NCBI GenBank assembly: GCA_039197065.1
Contig: JBCCUL010000012.1
Location: 124,001-188,000 of the forward strand
Origin: JANQPX01 sp039197065
Lineage (GTDB): Bacteria > Pseudomonadota > Alphaproteobacteria > Geminicoccales > Geminicoccaceae
Length of the DNA stretch: 64,000 bases
Reading direction: 5' to 3'
Position numbers and translations under genes: made by a program. The notes under the pieces are model-generated. The model worked only from the letters and a program-made list of their open reading frames with translations, was not told the DNA's origin and did not search any database. Of the stretch, positions 51,676-60,571 are shown in pieces (position 1 is the first letter of the stretch; every line of letters starts with the position of its first letter).

Positions 51676-52733
51676 CGGAAACGAACGCCGCCCGACGTGA
51701 CGAGGTCGCAGTCGAGCTAGTGGTCGCCGACCACTTGGGGAAGGGGTTTGATATTTCGCCGCCGCTATTGAATCGGGTGATCGAGCGGCAGGGGCGGGTG
51801 GTGCTGAAGGCGGTGGACGGGGTGAGCTTTTCGATCCCGAAGGGGACGACGTTCAGCCTGGTGGGTGAGAGTGGGTGCGGAAAATCGACGGTGGCGCGGC
51901 TGCTGGTCGGGCTTTATGCGCCAACGACTGGGCGGATCATGTTCGATGGTGCGGATATGGCAGCACCCCGTACGCGTGCGGAGGACAAAGCGCTCCGTGC
52001 GCGCATGCAGATGATATTTCAAGATCCCTATGCGAGCCTCAATCCCCGCTGGCGGGTGCGCGATATCATCGCTGAGCCGATCAGGGCGTTCGATCTTGCC
52101 AGCGGCGAGGCGCTCGACGAGAGGGTGGGGGAGTTGTTGAAACAGGTTGGGCTGAGCCCGATCGACGGCGAGAAGTTTCCCCATGAGTTTTCCGGCGGTC
52201 AGCGCCAGCGCATTTCGATAGCGCGGGCACTTGCAGGCGAGCCGGAGTTTCTGGTTTGCGATGAGCCGACATCTGCGCTCGATGTCTCGGTGCAGGCGCA
52301 GATCCTGAACCTGATGAAGGATCTGCAGCGCCGTCTCGGCCTCACCTATCTGTTCATCAGCCATAATCTCGCCGTGGTCGATCACATCTCGGATGTCATC
52401 GGCGTGATGTATCTGGGCAGGCTCTGCGAGGTTGCGAGCCGGGATGAGATCTTCAAGAATCCGCGTCACCCCTATACGCGTCTGCTTCTGGACACGATCC
52501 CCGATCTCGACATGACCGGAAAAAGCAGGGCGCCGGTTGCCGGCGAGGTGCCGAATCCGATCAACCCACCGTCAGGCTGCGCCTTCCATCCGCGCTGCCC
52601 CGTTGCCGATGAGCGCTGCAAGCGAGAGCGGCCGGAGTTGAAGCCCGATACAGCCAGCGGCAGCGAAGTCGCCTGTCATGCCGTCGAGGAAGCGCGGCTT
52701 CCAGCCCCATCGGCGATGGGGGGCGATACTTGA
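51672..52733 (+). CDS. Dipeptide/oligopeptide ABC transporter ATPase (DppF-like)
   Basis: Second ATPase, 353 aa. Walker A is GESGCGKSTVA (about residues 66-76), signature FSGGQRQRIS, Walker B FLVCDEPTSALD, followed by the H-loop FISHN. The C-terminal CAFHPRCPVADERC motif matches that of the DppD-like partner. The first part of the gene (about 51720-51900) has a somewhat higher G content and more GTG/GGG codons than its neighbours. It precedes the M20 peptidase by 34 bp. Confidence 0.95.
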   Translation: MTETNAARRDEVAVELVVADHLGKGFDISPPLLNRVIERQGRVVLKAVDGVSFSIPKGTTFSLVGESGCGKSTVARLLVGLYAPTTGRIMFDGADMAAPRTRAEDKALRARMQMIFQDPYASLNPRWRVRDIIAEPIRAFDLASGEALDERVGELLKQVGLSPIDGEKFPHEFSGGQRQRISIARALAGEPEFLVCDEPTSALDVSVQAQILNLMKDLQRRLGLTYLFISHNLAVVDHISDVIGVMYLGRLCEVASRDEIFKNPRHPYTRLLLDTIPDLDMTGKSRAPVAGEVPNPINPPSGCAFHPRCPVADERCKRERPELKPDTASGSEVACHAVEEARLPAPSAMGGDT

Positions 52734-52767
52734 CCTCGACACGCCTGTCAGCGACAGGAGGCCGGAT

Positions 52768-54168
52768 TTGACCTCGACACGTGATGATGCATTGGCGCGT
52801 GCCCGCGCTCACTTTGATGGCGGTGACTTTCAGGCCGACTTGGCGCGGCGCGTTGCGATCCCGACGGAAAGCCAGGAAGCGGGGCAGCGCCAGGAGCTCT
52901 ATCGCTATCTCCTCTCGGAGATCGGGCCCTGGCTTCGGCGCTACGGTTTTGCCATTGAGCTTTTCGAGAATAGCGATCCGGAAGGCGGCCCCTTTCTGCT
53001 CGCCACCCTGCATGAAGATGACGATGCGCCGACGCTCCTGACTTACGGTCACGGCGATGTCGTGCGCGGTATCCCGGAGCAATGGCGGGACGGGCTCGAT
53101 CCCTGGACGATCACATCAGAGGGCGATCGTTGGTACGGACGCGGCACGGCGGACAATAAGGGCCAGCACAGCATTATCATGGCGGCGCTCGCCCAGGTGA
53201 TCGAGGCGCGCGGGCGGGCGGGCTTCAACGCCAAGATCCTGATCGAGACCGGCGAGGAGGTGGGTTCGCCCGGCCTTTCCGCGTTCTGCGCCGAGCATCG
53301 TGACATACTCGCGGCCGACCTCTTTCTTGCCTCGGACGGGCCGCGTCAGGCGCTCGACAAGGCGGATGTCTCGCTCGGCAATCGCGGTGGGCTCTCCTTC
53401 GATCTGATCGTCGATCTTCGCAAAGGCAGTCGACATTCCGGTCACTATGGCGGTTTGATCGAGGACCCGGGCATCATCCTCGCCCATGCTCTGTCGTCGA
53501 TCATGGACAGGCAGGGGCGGATCCTCGTGGATGAGTGGCGGCCCAGAGCCGTGCCGGAGCGCGTTACCGAGGCGCTCCGCGCACTCACAACGAATGCTGG
53601 GGACGCGGCGCTGGTAGGGCCGGAGGATTGGGGCGAGCCCGGGCTTTCGTCCGCCGAGAAGGTGCTGGGCTGGACCGGGTTCATCGTGCTCGCCTTTATC
53701 ACCGGCAGGCCGGAAAACCCGGTGAACGGTGTCCAGCCCGACGCTAGGGCGCGCTGCCAGATCCGCTATACGGCGGACGTCGACGAGGATGACCTGTTGC
53801 CAGCGCTCAGACGGCATCTGGACGAGAAGGGCTTTCCCGAAGTCGAGATCCGTCAGGCCGGCCACGCCGTGTTTCCTGCCTGGCGTACCGATCCGGATAA
53901 CCCTTGGGTCGATTGGACGCTGGCCTCCATGAGCCGGACGCTCGGTTATCAGCCGAACCTGGTGCCGAATTCCTCAGGCGGCCTGCCGAGCGCGATCTTC
54001 AATCGGGCTCTGGACATTCCCGTGATCTGGATCCCCCATTCCTATGGCGGCTGTCGGCAGCATGGTCCGGACGAGCATTTGCTGGCGCCTGCGACCCGCG
54101 AGGGTTTGGAGATCATGACCGGGCTCTTTTGGGATTTGGGCGAAACGCCGCCGAAAGGCTCGGACTGA
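52768..54168 (+). CDS. M20 family dipeptidase/deacylase
   Basis: Zinc peptidase of 466 aa. Metal-site motifs are LLTYGHGDVVRG (about residues 91-102), YGRGTADNKGQHS, ILIETGEEVGSPGL and, in the dimerisation region, GGLSFDLIVDLRKGSRHSGHYGG (split here). The end has IWIPHSYGGCRQHGPDEH, typical of M20 dipeptidases. The likely start is TTG at 52768 with GACAGGAGG directly upstream; the frame extends to 52678 but overlaps the ATPase gene. Sited last in the peptide importer operon, it probably cleaves imported dipeptides in the cytoplasm. Confidence 0.9.
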   Translation: MTSTRDDALARARAHFDGGDFQADLARRVAIPTESQEAGQRQELYRYLLSEIGPWLRRYGFAIELFENSDPEGGPFLLATLHEDDDAPTLLTYGHGDVVRGIPEQWRDGLDPWTITSEGDRWYGRGTADNKGQHSIIMAALAQVIEARGRAGFNAKILIETGEEVGSPGLSAFCAEHRDILAADLFLASDGPRQALDKADVSLGNRGGLSFDLIVDLRKGSRHSGHYGGLIEDPGIILAHALSSIMDRQGRILVDEWRPRAVPERVTEALRALTTNAGDAALVGPEDWGEPGLSSAEKVLGWTGFIVLAFITGRPENPVNGVQPDARARCQIRYTADVDEDDLLPALRRHLDEKGFPEVEIRQAGHAVFPAWRTDPDNPWVDWTLASMSRTLGYQPNLVPNSSGGLPSAIFNRALDIPVIWIPHSYGGCRQHGPDEHLLAPATREGLEIMTGLFWDLGETPPKGSD

Positions 54169-54171
54169 GCG

Positions 54172-55320
54172 TCAGGGCCGGCGATCGAGCAGACGGGCGA
54201 AGGCTAGGCCGAGAATGAGAAGGCCTATGGCCGCGATCAGATAGGACGGTGCGAAGCCATAGCCGTCGACCAGAAAGCCGTTCGCCGTAATGCCTGCCGC
54301 CTGGCCGAGAAACAGCGCATTGGCGAAGGTCGAGACGGCGAGGCCTCGGGCTTCGGGCGCCATCTGGGTGGCATTGGTCTGGAGCGTGTTGTGCAGCATG
54401 TAGATGCCGAGGCCCAGCGAGAACAGGGCAAGCGGCAACGCGGCCAGGGGAAGGAAAGCGATGCCCAGCAGGCCAGCCGCAAGCATGGTGCCGCCCAGAC
54501 GTGACAGGCCGCGTTCGCCAAGACGATTCACCAGTTTTTTTACACCGAGCGCATAAGCGAGACCGCCGAAGCCCATGAAGCCGAGGATCAAACCGATCGA
54601 ACCGTAGTCGAGCTCGAAGCGTTCGTGGAGATCCGCGCCGACGAAGGTGAAGGCACCGTAGAACAGAAAGGCTTCGACGAAGACGACCAAAATGACGATC
54701 CGCGCCCAGGGCAGCCGGAACAAGTCGGCATATCCCTTGATCAGAGAGGCGACGCTGATCGTTCGCGAGAGCTTCGGCGGCGGTAAGGTGCCTTTCCCCA
54801 GTTCCCTGAACAGGAGCACTCCAGCGATCAGGAGGACGACGCCCAGCATTGGAAAAACGCTTCGCCAGCCGAAATACTCACCGATCAGCCCACCGAAAAC
54901 CTGGCCGAAGATCACCCCGATGACGGTGCCGGAAAGCATGCGGGCGAGGACAGCCTGACGGTCCTGATAGGCGACGTGATCGCCGACGAACGCCATGGCA
55001 AGCGGCACGATCGCTGCCGCGGTTGCGCCGCCAATCAAGCGAAGCAAGCCTAGGGCATGGAGCGACCCGGCAAGGCTGGCGGCGGCGACCGCAAAGGCTG
55101 AAAGTATAGCCATCGAGGCGATCAGCTTAAGCTTGCCGAAGCGATCGCCGAGCGGACCGTAGACGAACTGTCCGATTGCATAGGAGATGTTGAAGGCTGA
55201 GCTGATGATGGCGGCGTCACCGGCGCTGACCGCGAACTCTGCAGCGATCTGGGGGAGCAGGGGATCGGCGACGCGCATGGTCGCTACGACGGCGAACGCG
55301 GCGATTCCCAGAAGCAGCAC
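54172..55320 (-). CDS. MFS transporter
   Basis: Major facilitator superfamily permease of 382 aa with about 12 TM helices. Motif A-like GPLGDRFGKLKLIASM lies after TM2 (about residues 56-71), and R/D residues in VATMRVADPLLPQIAAEF occur in TM1. It resembles drug/solute:proton antiporters of the Bcr or arabinose-efflux type. The start is a GTG without a good ribosome-binding site, so it could lie elsewhere. It is 32 bp downstream of the PotC-like gene on the same strand, but may not share its job. The substrate is unknown. Confidence 0.83.
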   Translation of the reverse strand: MLLLGIAAFAVVATMRVADPLLPQIAAEFAVSAGDAAIISSAFNISYAIGQFVYGPLGDRFGKLKLIASMAILSAFAVAAASLAGSLHALGLLRLIGGATAAAIVPLAMAFVGDHVAYQDRQAVLARMLSGTVIGVIFGQVFGGLIGEYFGWRSVFPMLGVVLLIAGVLLFRELGKGTLPPPKLSRTISVASLIKGYADLFRLPWARIVILVVFVEAFLFYGAFTFVGADLHERFELDYGSIGLILGFMGFGGLAYALGVKKLVNRLGERGLSRLGGTMLAAGLLGIAFLPLAALPLALFSLGLGIYMLHNTLQTNATQMAPEARGLAVSTFANALFLGQAAGITANGFLVDGYGFAPSYLIAAIGLLILGLAFARLLDRRP

Positions 55321-55352
55321 GGCGCGGCGGATACCGACATCGTCAGACTGCG

Positions 55353-56855
55353 CTAGTTGCTCGATCCGTCGCCTCCGAGATTGGACGGATCGAACACATC
55401 GCCGAAGGTGCCGCGTCCAGGATTGCCGGTCGGCGCCTGGCTCTCCGATCCGGGAGAATTCTCGGACGGTGCATCATCGGTTTCGGGCAAGTCTCCGCCG
55501 GGCGCGTCGCCTCCGAGATTGGTTGGATCGAACACGTCACCGAAGGTGCCGCGGCCAGGATTTCCGGTCGACCCCTGGCCGTCCGGTCCGGGCGTGTCCT
55601 CGGACGGCGCGTCGCCCTCGGATTCGCCCGTCGGCGACCCGAGATTGCCGGGGTTGAAGACGTCGCCGAAGGAGCCTTGGCCGGGATTTGTTGGGGCGGG
55701 CGCGGGTGTTGTCGGCGTCGTCGGCTCTGTTGGGGCAGGCGCGAAGATATCCGGTCCGCGCATTTGCTGCTGACGGCGTTGCTCCTCTCGGCGCTGCAGC
55801 ATTTCCTGGCGGCGCTGCTCGGCTTCCTGGCGCTTGATTTCTCGAACTTCGAGCTTGCAGGCGGAGGGATCATGAACTTGGGAGAACCAAAGCGTCCCGA
55901 CGAAGCTGAGGCCGACCAGGACCAGGACGATGGCGGCCGGATTGTTCGAGAAGACGCCCGGCAGTTTCGGGCCTGATGAGACGGCGCCGATCGGTGCGCC
56001 GTTTGCGAGCGCCAGCGCCTCGCGTCGCTTGTAGGCTTCGTGCAGGAGGGCGCCCACGATGGTGATGCCGACGATGATGACGGCGAGCGCCGAGATCGAC
56101 GGGTTGATGCCGTAGCGCACCTTTTGGGCGAGCTCGATGGTGAGGGTGGGGTAGGTGCCGAAAGTGAAGGTGGTGGTGTTGTAGTTCTCAAACGAGGCCA
56201 GAAAAGCGATGACCGCGGCCGATCCGAAGGCTGGCTTCAAGAAGGGGAGAAGGATCTTTCGGAACGCCTGCGGGTGGGTGGCGCCGAGATCGAGCGCTGC
56301 TTCCATCTGCCCCTGATCGAAACGCTGCAGCCGGGCGATGAACACCAGCATGCAGTAGGATGCGATGAAGGTCGTCTGACCAAGGACCGTTAGGAAAATC
56401 CCGTTTCGAAGAAACCCGTCGTCGGGCAGGCCGAGCATGGTGTTGATGCGGCCCCAGAAGACGAGCGTCGAGATGCCGAGCACGACGCCTGGGATCAGGA
56501 TCGGAGCGATGACGACGGTGTAGTAGGTGGCGCGCAGCTTCGGCCAGATCTGGGTGAGCACAAGAGCGCCTGCGAGACCAAGGAGCAAGGAGAGGACGAC
56601 GGTGCCGGCGCCGACGATGGCGCTGTTCTGCAGGCTTTTGACGATGCGCTGATCGTTGTAGAGGGTGTCGAACCACTCGAAGGTAAAGCATTCGAAAGGG
56701 GCGGCGCGCGGAAAGCCTGGCGAATTGAAGGCCGTCACCCCCATGATCAGGAGCGGCCCGAGCAAGTAGCCAAAAAAGATCACAAGGTAGACGACAAGCG
56801 CCACTTGCATAAATGAAGACGGTAAAAACCGCGCCGTGCCGCGCCCGGCATTCAT
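55353..56855 (-). CDS. Spermidine/putrescine-type ABC permease (PotC-like) with repeat-bearing C-terminal tail
   Basis: Inner-membrane permease of 500 aa, about 220 longer than a typical PotC. Residues about 15-290 are the usual permease with the EAA loop DLGATHPQAFRKILLPFLKP. An extra TM helix follows (NPAAIVLVLVGLSFVG, about 305-324), then a charged coil (about 336-366; EIKRQEAEQRRQEMLQRRE), a Pro/Thr-rich linker and three copies of a G-[ST]-FGDVF-[ND]-P-x-NLG motif at FGDVF positions 396, 438 and 484. Between them the chain is Pro, Gly, Asp and Glu rich and likely disordered. The start overlaps the PotB-like stop by 4 bp (ATGA). The tail's role is unknown. Confidence 0.88.
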   Translation of the reverse strand: MNAGRGTARFLPSSFMQVALVVYLVIFFGYLLGPLLIMGVTAFNSPGFPRAAPFECFTFEWFDTLYNDQRIVKSLQNSAIVGAGTVVLSLLLGLAGALVLTQIWPKLRATYYTVVIAPILIPGVVLGISTLVFWGRINTMLGLPDDGFLRNGIFLTVLGQTTFIASYCMLVFIARLQRFDQGQMEAALDLGATHPQAFRKILLPFLKPAFGSAAVIAFLASFENYNTTTFTFGTYPTLTIELAQKVRYGINPSISALAVIIVGITIVGALLHEAYKRREALALANGAPIGAVSSGPKLPGVFSNNPAAIVLVLVGLSFVGTLWFSQVHDPSACKLEVREIKRQEAEQRRQEMLQRREEQRRQQQMRGPDIFAPAPTEPTTPTTPAPAPTNPGQGSFGDVFNPGNLGSPTGESEGDAPSEDTPGPDGQGSTGNPGRGTFGDVFDPTNLGGDAPGGDLPETDDAPSENSPGSESQAPTGNPGRGTFGDVFDPSNLGGDGSSN

Positions 56856-57796
56856 TTGCCGATCTCGCCCATTTTGACTTTGAAGATGCGCATCATCAGG
56901 AGGACGAAGACGATGCAGGAAATCAGGAGGACCACGGCGTAGGCCGAGCCGCGCGCCCAGTTCTGGCCGGCGTTGAACCATTGATAGATGATTTGGGTGA
57001 ACCAGAGGCTGGACGGGCCGCCGAGGATCTGCGGGGCGGCAAGGGCGCCTGCGGTCAGCATGAAAACCATGGTGCAGCCGGACGTGATGCCGGGCTTGGC
57101 GAATGGGATGACCACCCGCCAATGGATACGCCACCAGGGCGAACCGAGATCGCGCGCCGCCTCGACCTGATTGCGATCCAGGCTCTCGATTGCGTTGTAG
57201 ATCGGGAAGATCATCAAAAGGATGTAGGCGTAGCCGAGGCCGGCATAGAGCGCCACATTTTCCCGAATGAAATCATGAGGTTCATCGATGATGCCGAGGC
57301 CCATCAGAACGGTGTTGATCACGCCCGACGAGCCAAAGATGATTCTGAACGCAAACGCGCGAAGAATCTCGTTGACCCAGTAGGGGATGATCAGCAGCAG
57401 CACGAAAATGCGCGCTGATCCGCCAGTTCCGGACTGGCCGAGATAATAGGCGAGCGGGTAGCAGAGGATCAGATCGAAGATCGTGATCACCAACGCCACA
57501 AACAGCGTTTTCACGAACACCGAAAGATCGACGACGTTGAAGGGCATGTCGGTCTGATAGCCGAAGATCGTCAGTCGGTCCGGATTGCCGGGATTGCCGA
57601 ACAGCAGGTGGTTGTAGTTCTGCAGCGTATAGACATCCTGCTCCGAACCCACCAGCGACGGCGGCAGGTTTTGGCGGAACGAGATGTCGAACATCGCCAA
57701 TTGCGGCAGGATGATCAGCACCAAAATCCAAAAGCCGACTGCCAAAATCAAATAGGCGCTCAACAACAGACCATGACGCTCGATAAACCTCCTCAT
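56852..57796 (-). CDS. Spermidine/putrescine-type ABC permease (PotB-like)
   Basis: Inner-membrane permease of 314 aa with six predicted TM helices; the first is LLSAYLILAVGFWILVLIIL. The EAA loop is AARDLGSPWWRIHWRVVIPFAKP (about residues 212-234). It would form the channel with the PotC-like partner, to which it is coupled by a 4 bp overlap. The periplasmic loop between TM1 and TM2 (about residues 40-85) is longer than in E. coli PotB. It is 85 bp downstream of the ATPase gene. Confidence 0.92.
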   Translation of the reverse strand: MRRFIERHGLLLSAYLILAVGFWILVLIILPQLAMFDISFRQNLPPSLVGSEQDVYTLQNYNHLLFGNPGNPDRLTIFGYQTDMPFNVVDLSVFVKTLFVALVITIFDLILCYPLAYYLGQSGTGGSARIFVLLLIIPYWVNEILRAFAFRIIFGSSGVINTVLMGLGIIDEPHDFIRENVALYAGLGYAYILLMIFPIYNAIESLDRNQVEAARDLGSPWWRIHWRVVIPFAKPGITSGCTMVFMLTAGALAAPQILGGPSSLWFTQIIYQWFNAGQNWARGSAYAVVLLISCIVFVLLMMRIFKVKMGEIGK

Positions 57797-57881
57797 CGCT
57801 ACGAGCGACCCGTAGGCGGTCTCGGACCGTTCGCTGACGGCCGCGGGCCGCGCGTTGATTTTGGACTTGGCGCCTGGTTCG

Positions 57882-58991
57882 TCATTCCGATGCCAGTTCG
57901 CCGGCGGGGAGGATGACAGCCTGGTCTGGATCGTAGGCGAGCGGGAGATCGGTGCCTTCGGCTGACTGTCTGGCCTGGCCCTGATTGACCAGGGTCATCG
58001 TAATTTCCTTGCCTGAGGGGCTTTCCAGGAAAAGGTGATAGGCCTGTCCCTCGAACTCCTCATGCTTGATCCGCACGTTCAGGCGCTGGTCTTCCGCATC
58101 CTCGTCACGCGCTCTCCTCATCAGTTCCGGACGCACGAACAGCATGGCATCGTCGCCTTCGCTGAGCGAGCCGCTCGACGCGGTCGCCACCCTGGCGCGC
58201 AGCTCGCCATCATCCGTTGCCAGGCGCGCATGGCCATTGCTCAGGGATGTCACCTTGCCGCGGAATACATTGTTCTCGCCAACGAAGGACGCGACGAAAG
58301 CGGTTGCCGGATCGTCATAGATGGTCTTGCCGTCCGCCACCTGCTCGATCACGCCTTCGCGCATCACAGCGACATTGTCGGACATGGTGAGCGCTTCGCC
58401 CTGATCGTGGGTGATGTAGATGAAGGTGATCCCGACCCGCTGCTGGATCTCGCGAAGCTCGGTGCGCATATGCTGGCGGAGCTTCAGGTCGAGGGCGGAA
58501 AGCGGCTCGTCCAGCAGGAGCACGTCCGGCTCGGCGCAAAGAGCGCGGGCGATCGCGACGCGCTGGCGCTGGCCGCCGGAGAGTTCGCTCACCAGCTTGT
58601 CGCCTTGTCCCGGAAGCGCGATCAGCTCCAGGAGTTCGTCTGCCCGCTTTCGCCGATCGGCGGTGCCGACGCCTTTCACTTCGAGGGCAAACGCGATGTT
58701 TTCCCAGACTTTCATCAGGGGAAACAAAGCGAGGTTCTGGAAAATGAGCGCGGTCGGACGCTTGTTGGGGCCGATGCCCGCCATGTCCTGGCCGCCGATC
58801 AGGATCTGTCCTTCGCTCGGGTTGAGAAAGCCGGAAACGGCTCTGAGGATTGTGGTCTTGCCGCAGCCGGAAGGGCCCAGAAAACTGAAAAATTCACCGC
58901 CCCTGACGCTGACATTGGCATCACGAACGGCGACGAAGTCGCCAAACCTTATCCAGAGATTATTGAGATCGACGCCGACGCCGCGTGTCAT
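57882..58991 (-). CDS. Spermidine/putrescine-type ABC transporter ATPase (PotA-like)
   Basis: ATP-hydrolysing subunit of 369 aa. Walker A is LGPSGCGKTTIL (about residues 38-49), Q-loop LIFQNLALFP, signature LSGGQRQRVA and Walker B DVLLLDEPLSALD, followed by ITHDQGEA. A C-terminal TOBE domain (about 280-355) is present. These match PotA-type ATPases. It follows the PotD-like gene after a 186 bp gap that contains a terminator-like hairpin, so the ATPase and permeases may be expressed at a lower level than the binding protein. Confidence 0.94.
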   Translation of the reverse strand: MTRGVGVDLNNLWIRFGDFVAVRDANVSVRGGEFFSFLGPSGCGKTTILRAVSGFLNPSEGQILIGGQDMAGIGPNKRPTALIFQNLALFPLMKVWENIAFALEVKGVGTADRRKRADELLELIALPGQGDKLVSELSGGQRQRVAIARALCAEPDVLLLDEPLSALDLKLRQHMRTELREIQQRVGITFIYITHDQGEALTMSDNVAVMREGVIEQVADGKTIYDDPATAFVASFVGENNVFRGKVTSLSNGHARLATDDGELRARVATASSGSLSEGDDAMLFVRPELMRRARDEDAEDQRLNVRIKHEEFEGQAYHLFLESPSGKEITMTLVNQGQARQSAEGTDLPLAYDPDQAVILPAGELASE

Positions 58992-59112
58992 GCTCTGCCT
59001 CAGTTCGGGCCAATTTTTGGCCTCTGTTCAAGGAGATCTGACGAGTATCTTAGCCGTAAAATTCGCAGAGAAGCGATGGAGAAATTTCCCAACCGCTCAA
59101 AAAAATGAGCAA

Positions 59113-59165
59113 GAAAAAACGGGGCCCAGTCCCCAAACTCCGAAGAGTCCAGGGTCCAGGCCCCG
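59113..59165 (-). terminator. Terminator-like hairpin between PotD-like and PotA-like genes
   Basis: On the minus strand, a hairpin with outer stem CGGGGCC/GGCCCCG (59159-59165 with 59120-59126) and inner pairing ACTC-TTCG-GAGT is followed by TTTTTTC. It begins 13 bp after the binding protein stop. Partial termination here would give an excess of binding protein over the membrane parts. Confidence 0.7.
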
Positions 59166-59177
59166 CCTGGTGCGCGG

Positions 59178-60317
59178 TTAGGCGTTGGAGAACTTGTTGG
59201 TGTACTCGGTGCGCACGTCGGCGTACCAAGGCGCTTCGGCCGGCCAGGGGTTGAGGTTGGCCAAGCTCTCGCCCGGATAGGCTTCCGAGAAGTTTTTCTT
59301 ATACGCATCGCCGGCATATTGATCGGCCTCGAGGACCGGCGAGTTGTAGCCATGCTGATCGATCGCCTTGCCGGCCGGCTCCGCATTGTAGGCGAATTCG
59401 ATGAAGGCGTAGATCTGATCGATATTCTTCGCGCCGACCGGAATGGAGATGCCATCCACCCAGGCCATCGAGCCTTCCTTGGGTGCCTGATACATCACCG
59501 GCTCGCCGTCATTCTTGAGAGCGAGCGGCGGGCCGTCCCAGGTCTGGCCGACGATGACGCCCTCATTGAGGAGCGCATTTTTCTGGGTGTCGGCATCGTC
59601 CCAGATGACCTTGATGTTGCCCTTGCGCTCGATCGCCCAGGCGGTGACCTTCTCCCAGATGGGGCGCATGGCCTCCTCGGATTCATAGGCTTTCCACATG
59701 TCGCCCGGCTCGAGTTCGCCGATAGTCTCCATGTAGAGGCCAGCACCCAGCAGCATGGAGTGGGCGCGGCCCATGGTCTTGCCGGCATTCTCCTCGGCCC
59801 AGACATCGCCGTAGCTCGGCACGCCGTCCGCAGGCGTCCAGAGATCGGTGCGCCAGCCGATACCTTCGGTGCCCCAGATATGGGGAAGCCAGTGAGAGCC
59901 CTTGCCGCCGAAATCCCAACCGGTCGGGCCAATCTTCGCCATGGCCGGGTTGACCTTGTCGATCGCGACCTTGCTCATGTCGATCGGCTGCAGAAGCTCG
60001 AGCGGCTCCCACTGCAGATTGCGGTTGTTGGTCGGCGAGACGATGTCGAAGCCCTGGCCGCTGGTGGCCTTCATCTTGTTGATGATCTCTTCGTTCGAAC
60101 CGATGCCGGTATAGTTGACGGCGATGCCGGTCTCTGCGGTGAAGGCCTCGATGAACTCAGGCGGCAGATAATCGGACCACATCAGGATGTCGACTTCGCC
60201 GGAAGAGGAGAGGGCGTTCTTGATGTAAGCCGGTGCAGCCAGGACGCCTAGGCCAGCGACCGCAGCTCCTTTCGTGAAGGAACGCCGGCTGACGCCGACA
60301 TCCATTTTCTTGGTCAT
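59178..60317 (-). CDS. Polyamine-type extracellular substrate-binding protein (PotD-like), Tat signal
   Basis: Solute receptor of 379 aa. The N-terminus has a twin-arginine signal (SRRSFTKGAAVAG, about residues 10-22) ending near AAPAYIKNA, so export is probably by the Tat route. The mature protein has the family start VDILMWSDYLPPEFIEAF and SPTNNRNLQWEP; WGTEGIGWRTD is in the middle. Polyamine-type ligands are expected from the family, but related proteins bind other cations or amines. It heads the importer operon (PotD-, PotA-, PotB- and PotC-like). Confidence 0.92.
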   Translation of the reverse strand: MTKKMDVGVSRRSFTKGAAVAGLGVLAAPAYIKNALSSSGEVDILMWSDYLPPEFIEAFTAETGIAVNYTGIGSNEEIINKMKATSGQGFDIVSPTNNRNLQWEPLELLQPIDMSKVAIDKVNPAMAKIGPTGWDFGGKGSHWLPHIWGTEGIGWRTDLWTPADGVPSYGDVWAEENAGKTMGRAHSMLLGAGLYMETIGELEPGDMWKAYESEEAMRPIWEKVTAWAIERKGNIKVIWDDADTQKNALLNEGVIVGQTWDGPPLALKNDGEPVMYQAPKEGSMAWVDGISIPVGAKNIDQIYAFIEFAYNAEPAGKAIDQHGYNSPVLEADQYAGDAYKKNFSEAYPGESLANLNPWPAEAPWYADVRTEYTNKFSNA

Positions 60318-60571
60318 GTCTTACGCTCCCAGTGTGCCTCCAGGCCCTTACCCCGGCCTGAGCAGCATTTCATTACGTCAAGTTGGTGACAGATCAGTGC
60401 TACATCATCCTTGCGGACGTGGCGCACGTCTCTCTGTCCGATGGACATCAGATTGGCAGAGGATGGAAAGGTCGGCAATATTTCGAGACGCCCCGCATCG
60501 ATTGCCGATACGCCCCTTTTGACGCCTGATGGAACCTGCTAAACCAGCGCCTTCAACAGGGAGTAGAGCCA

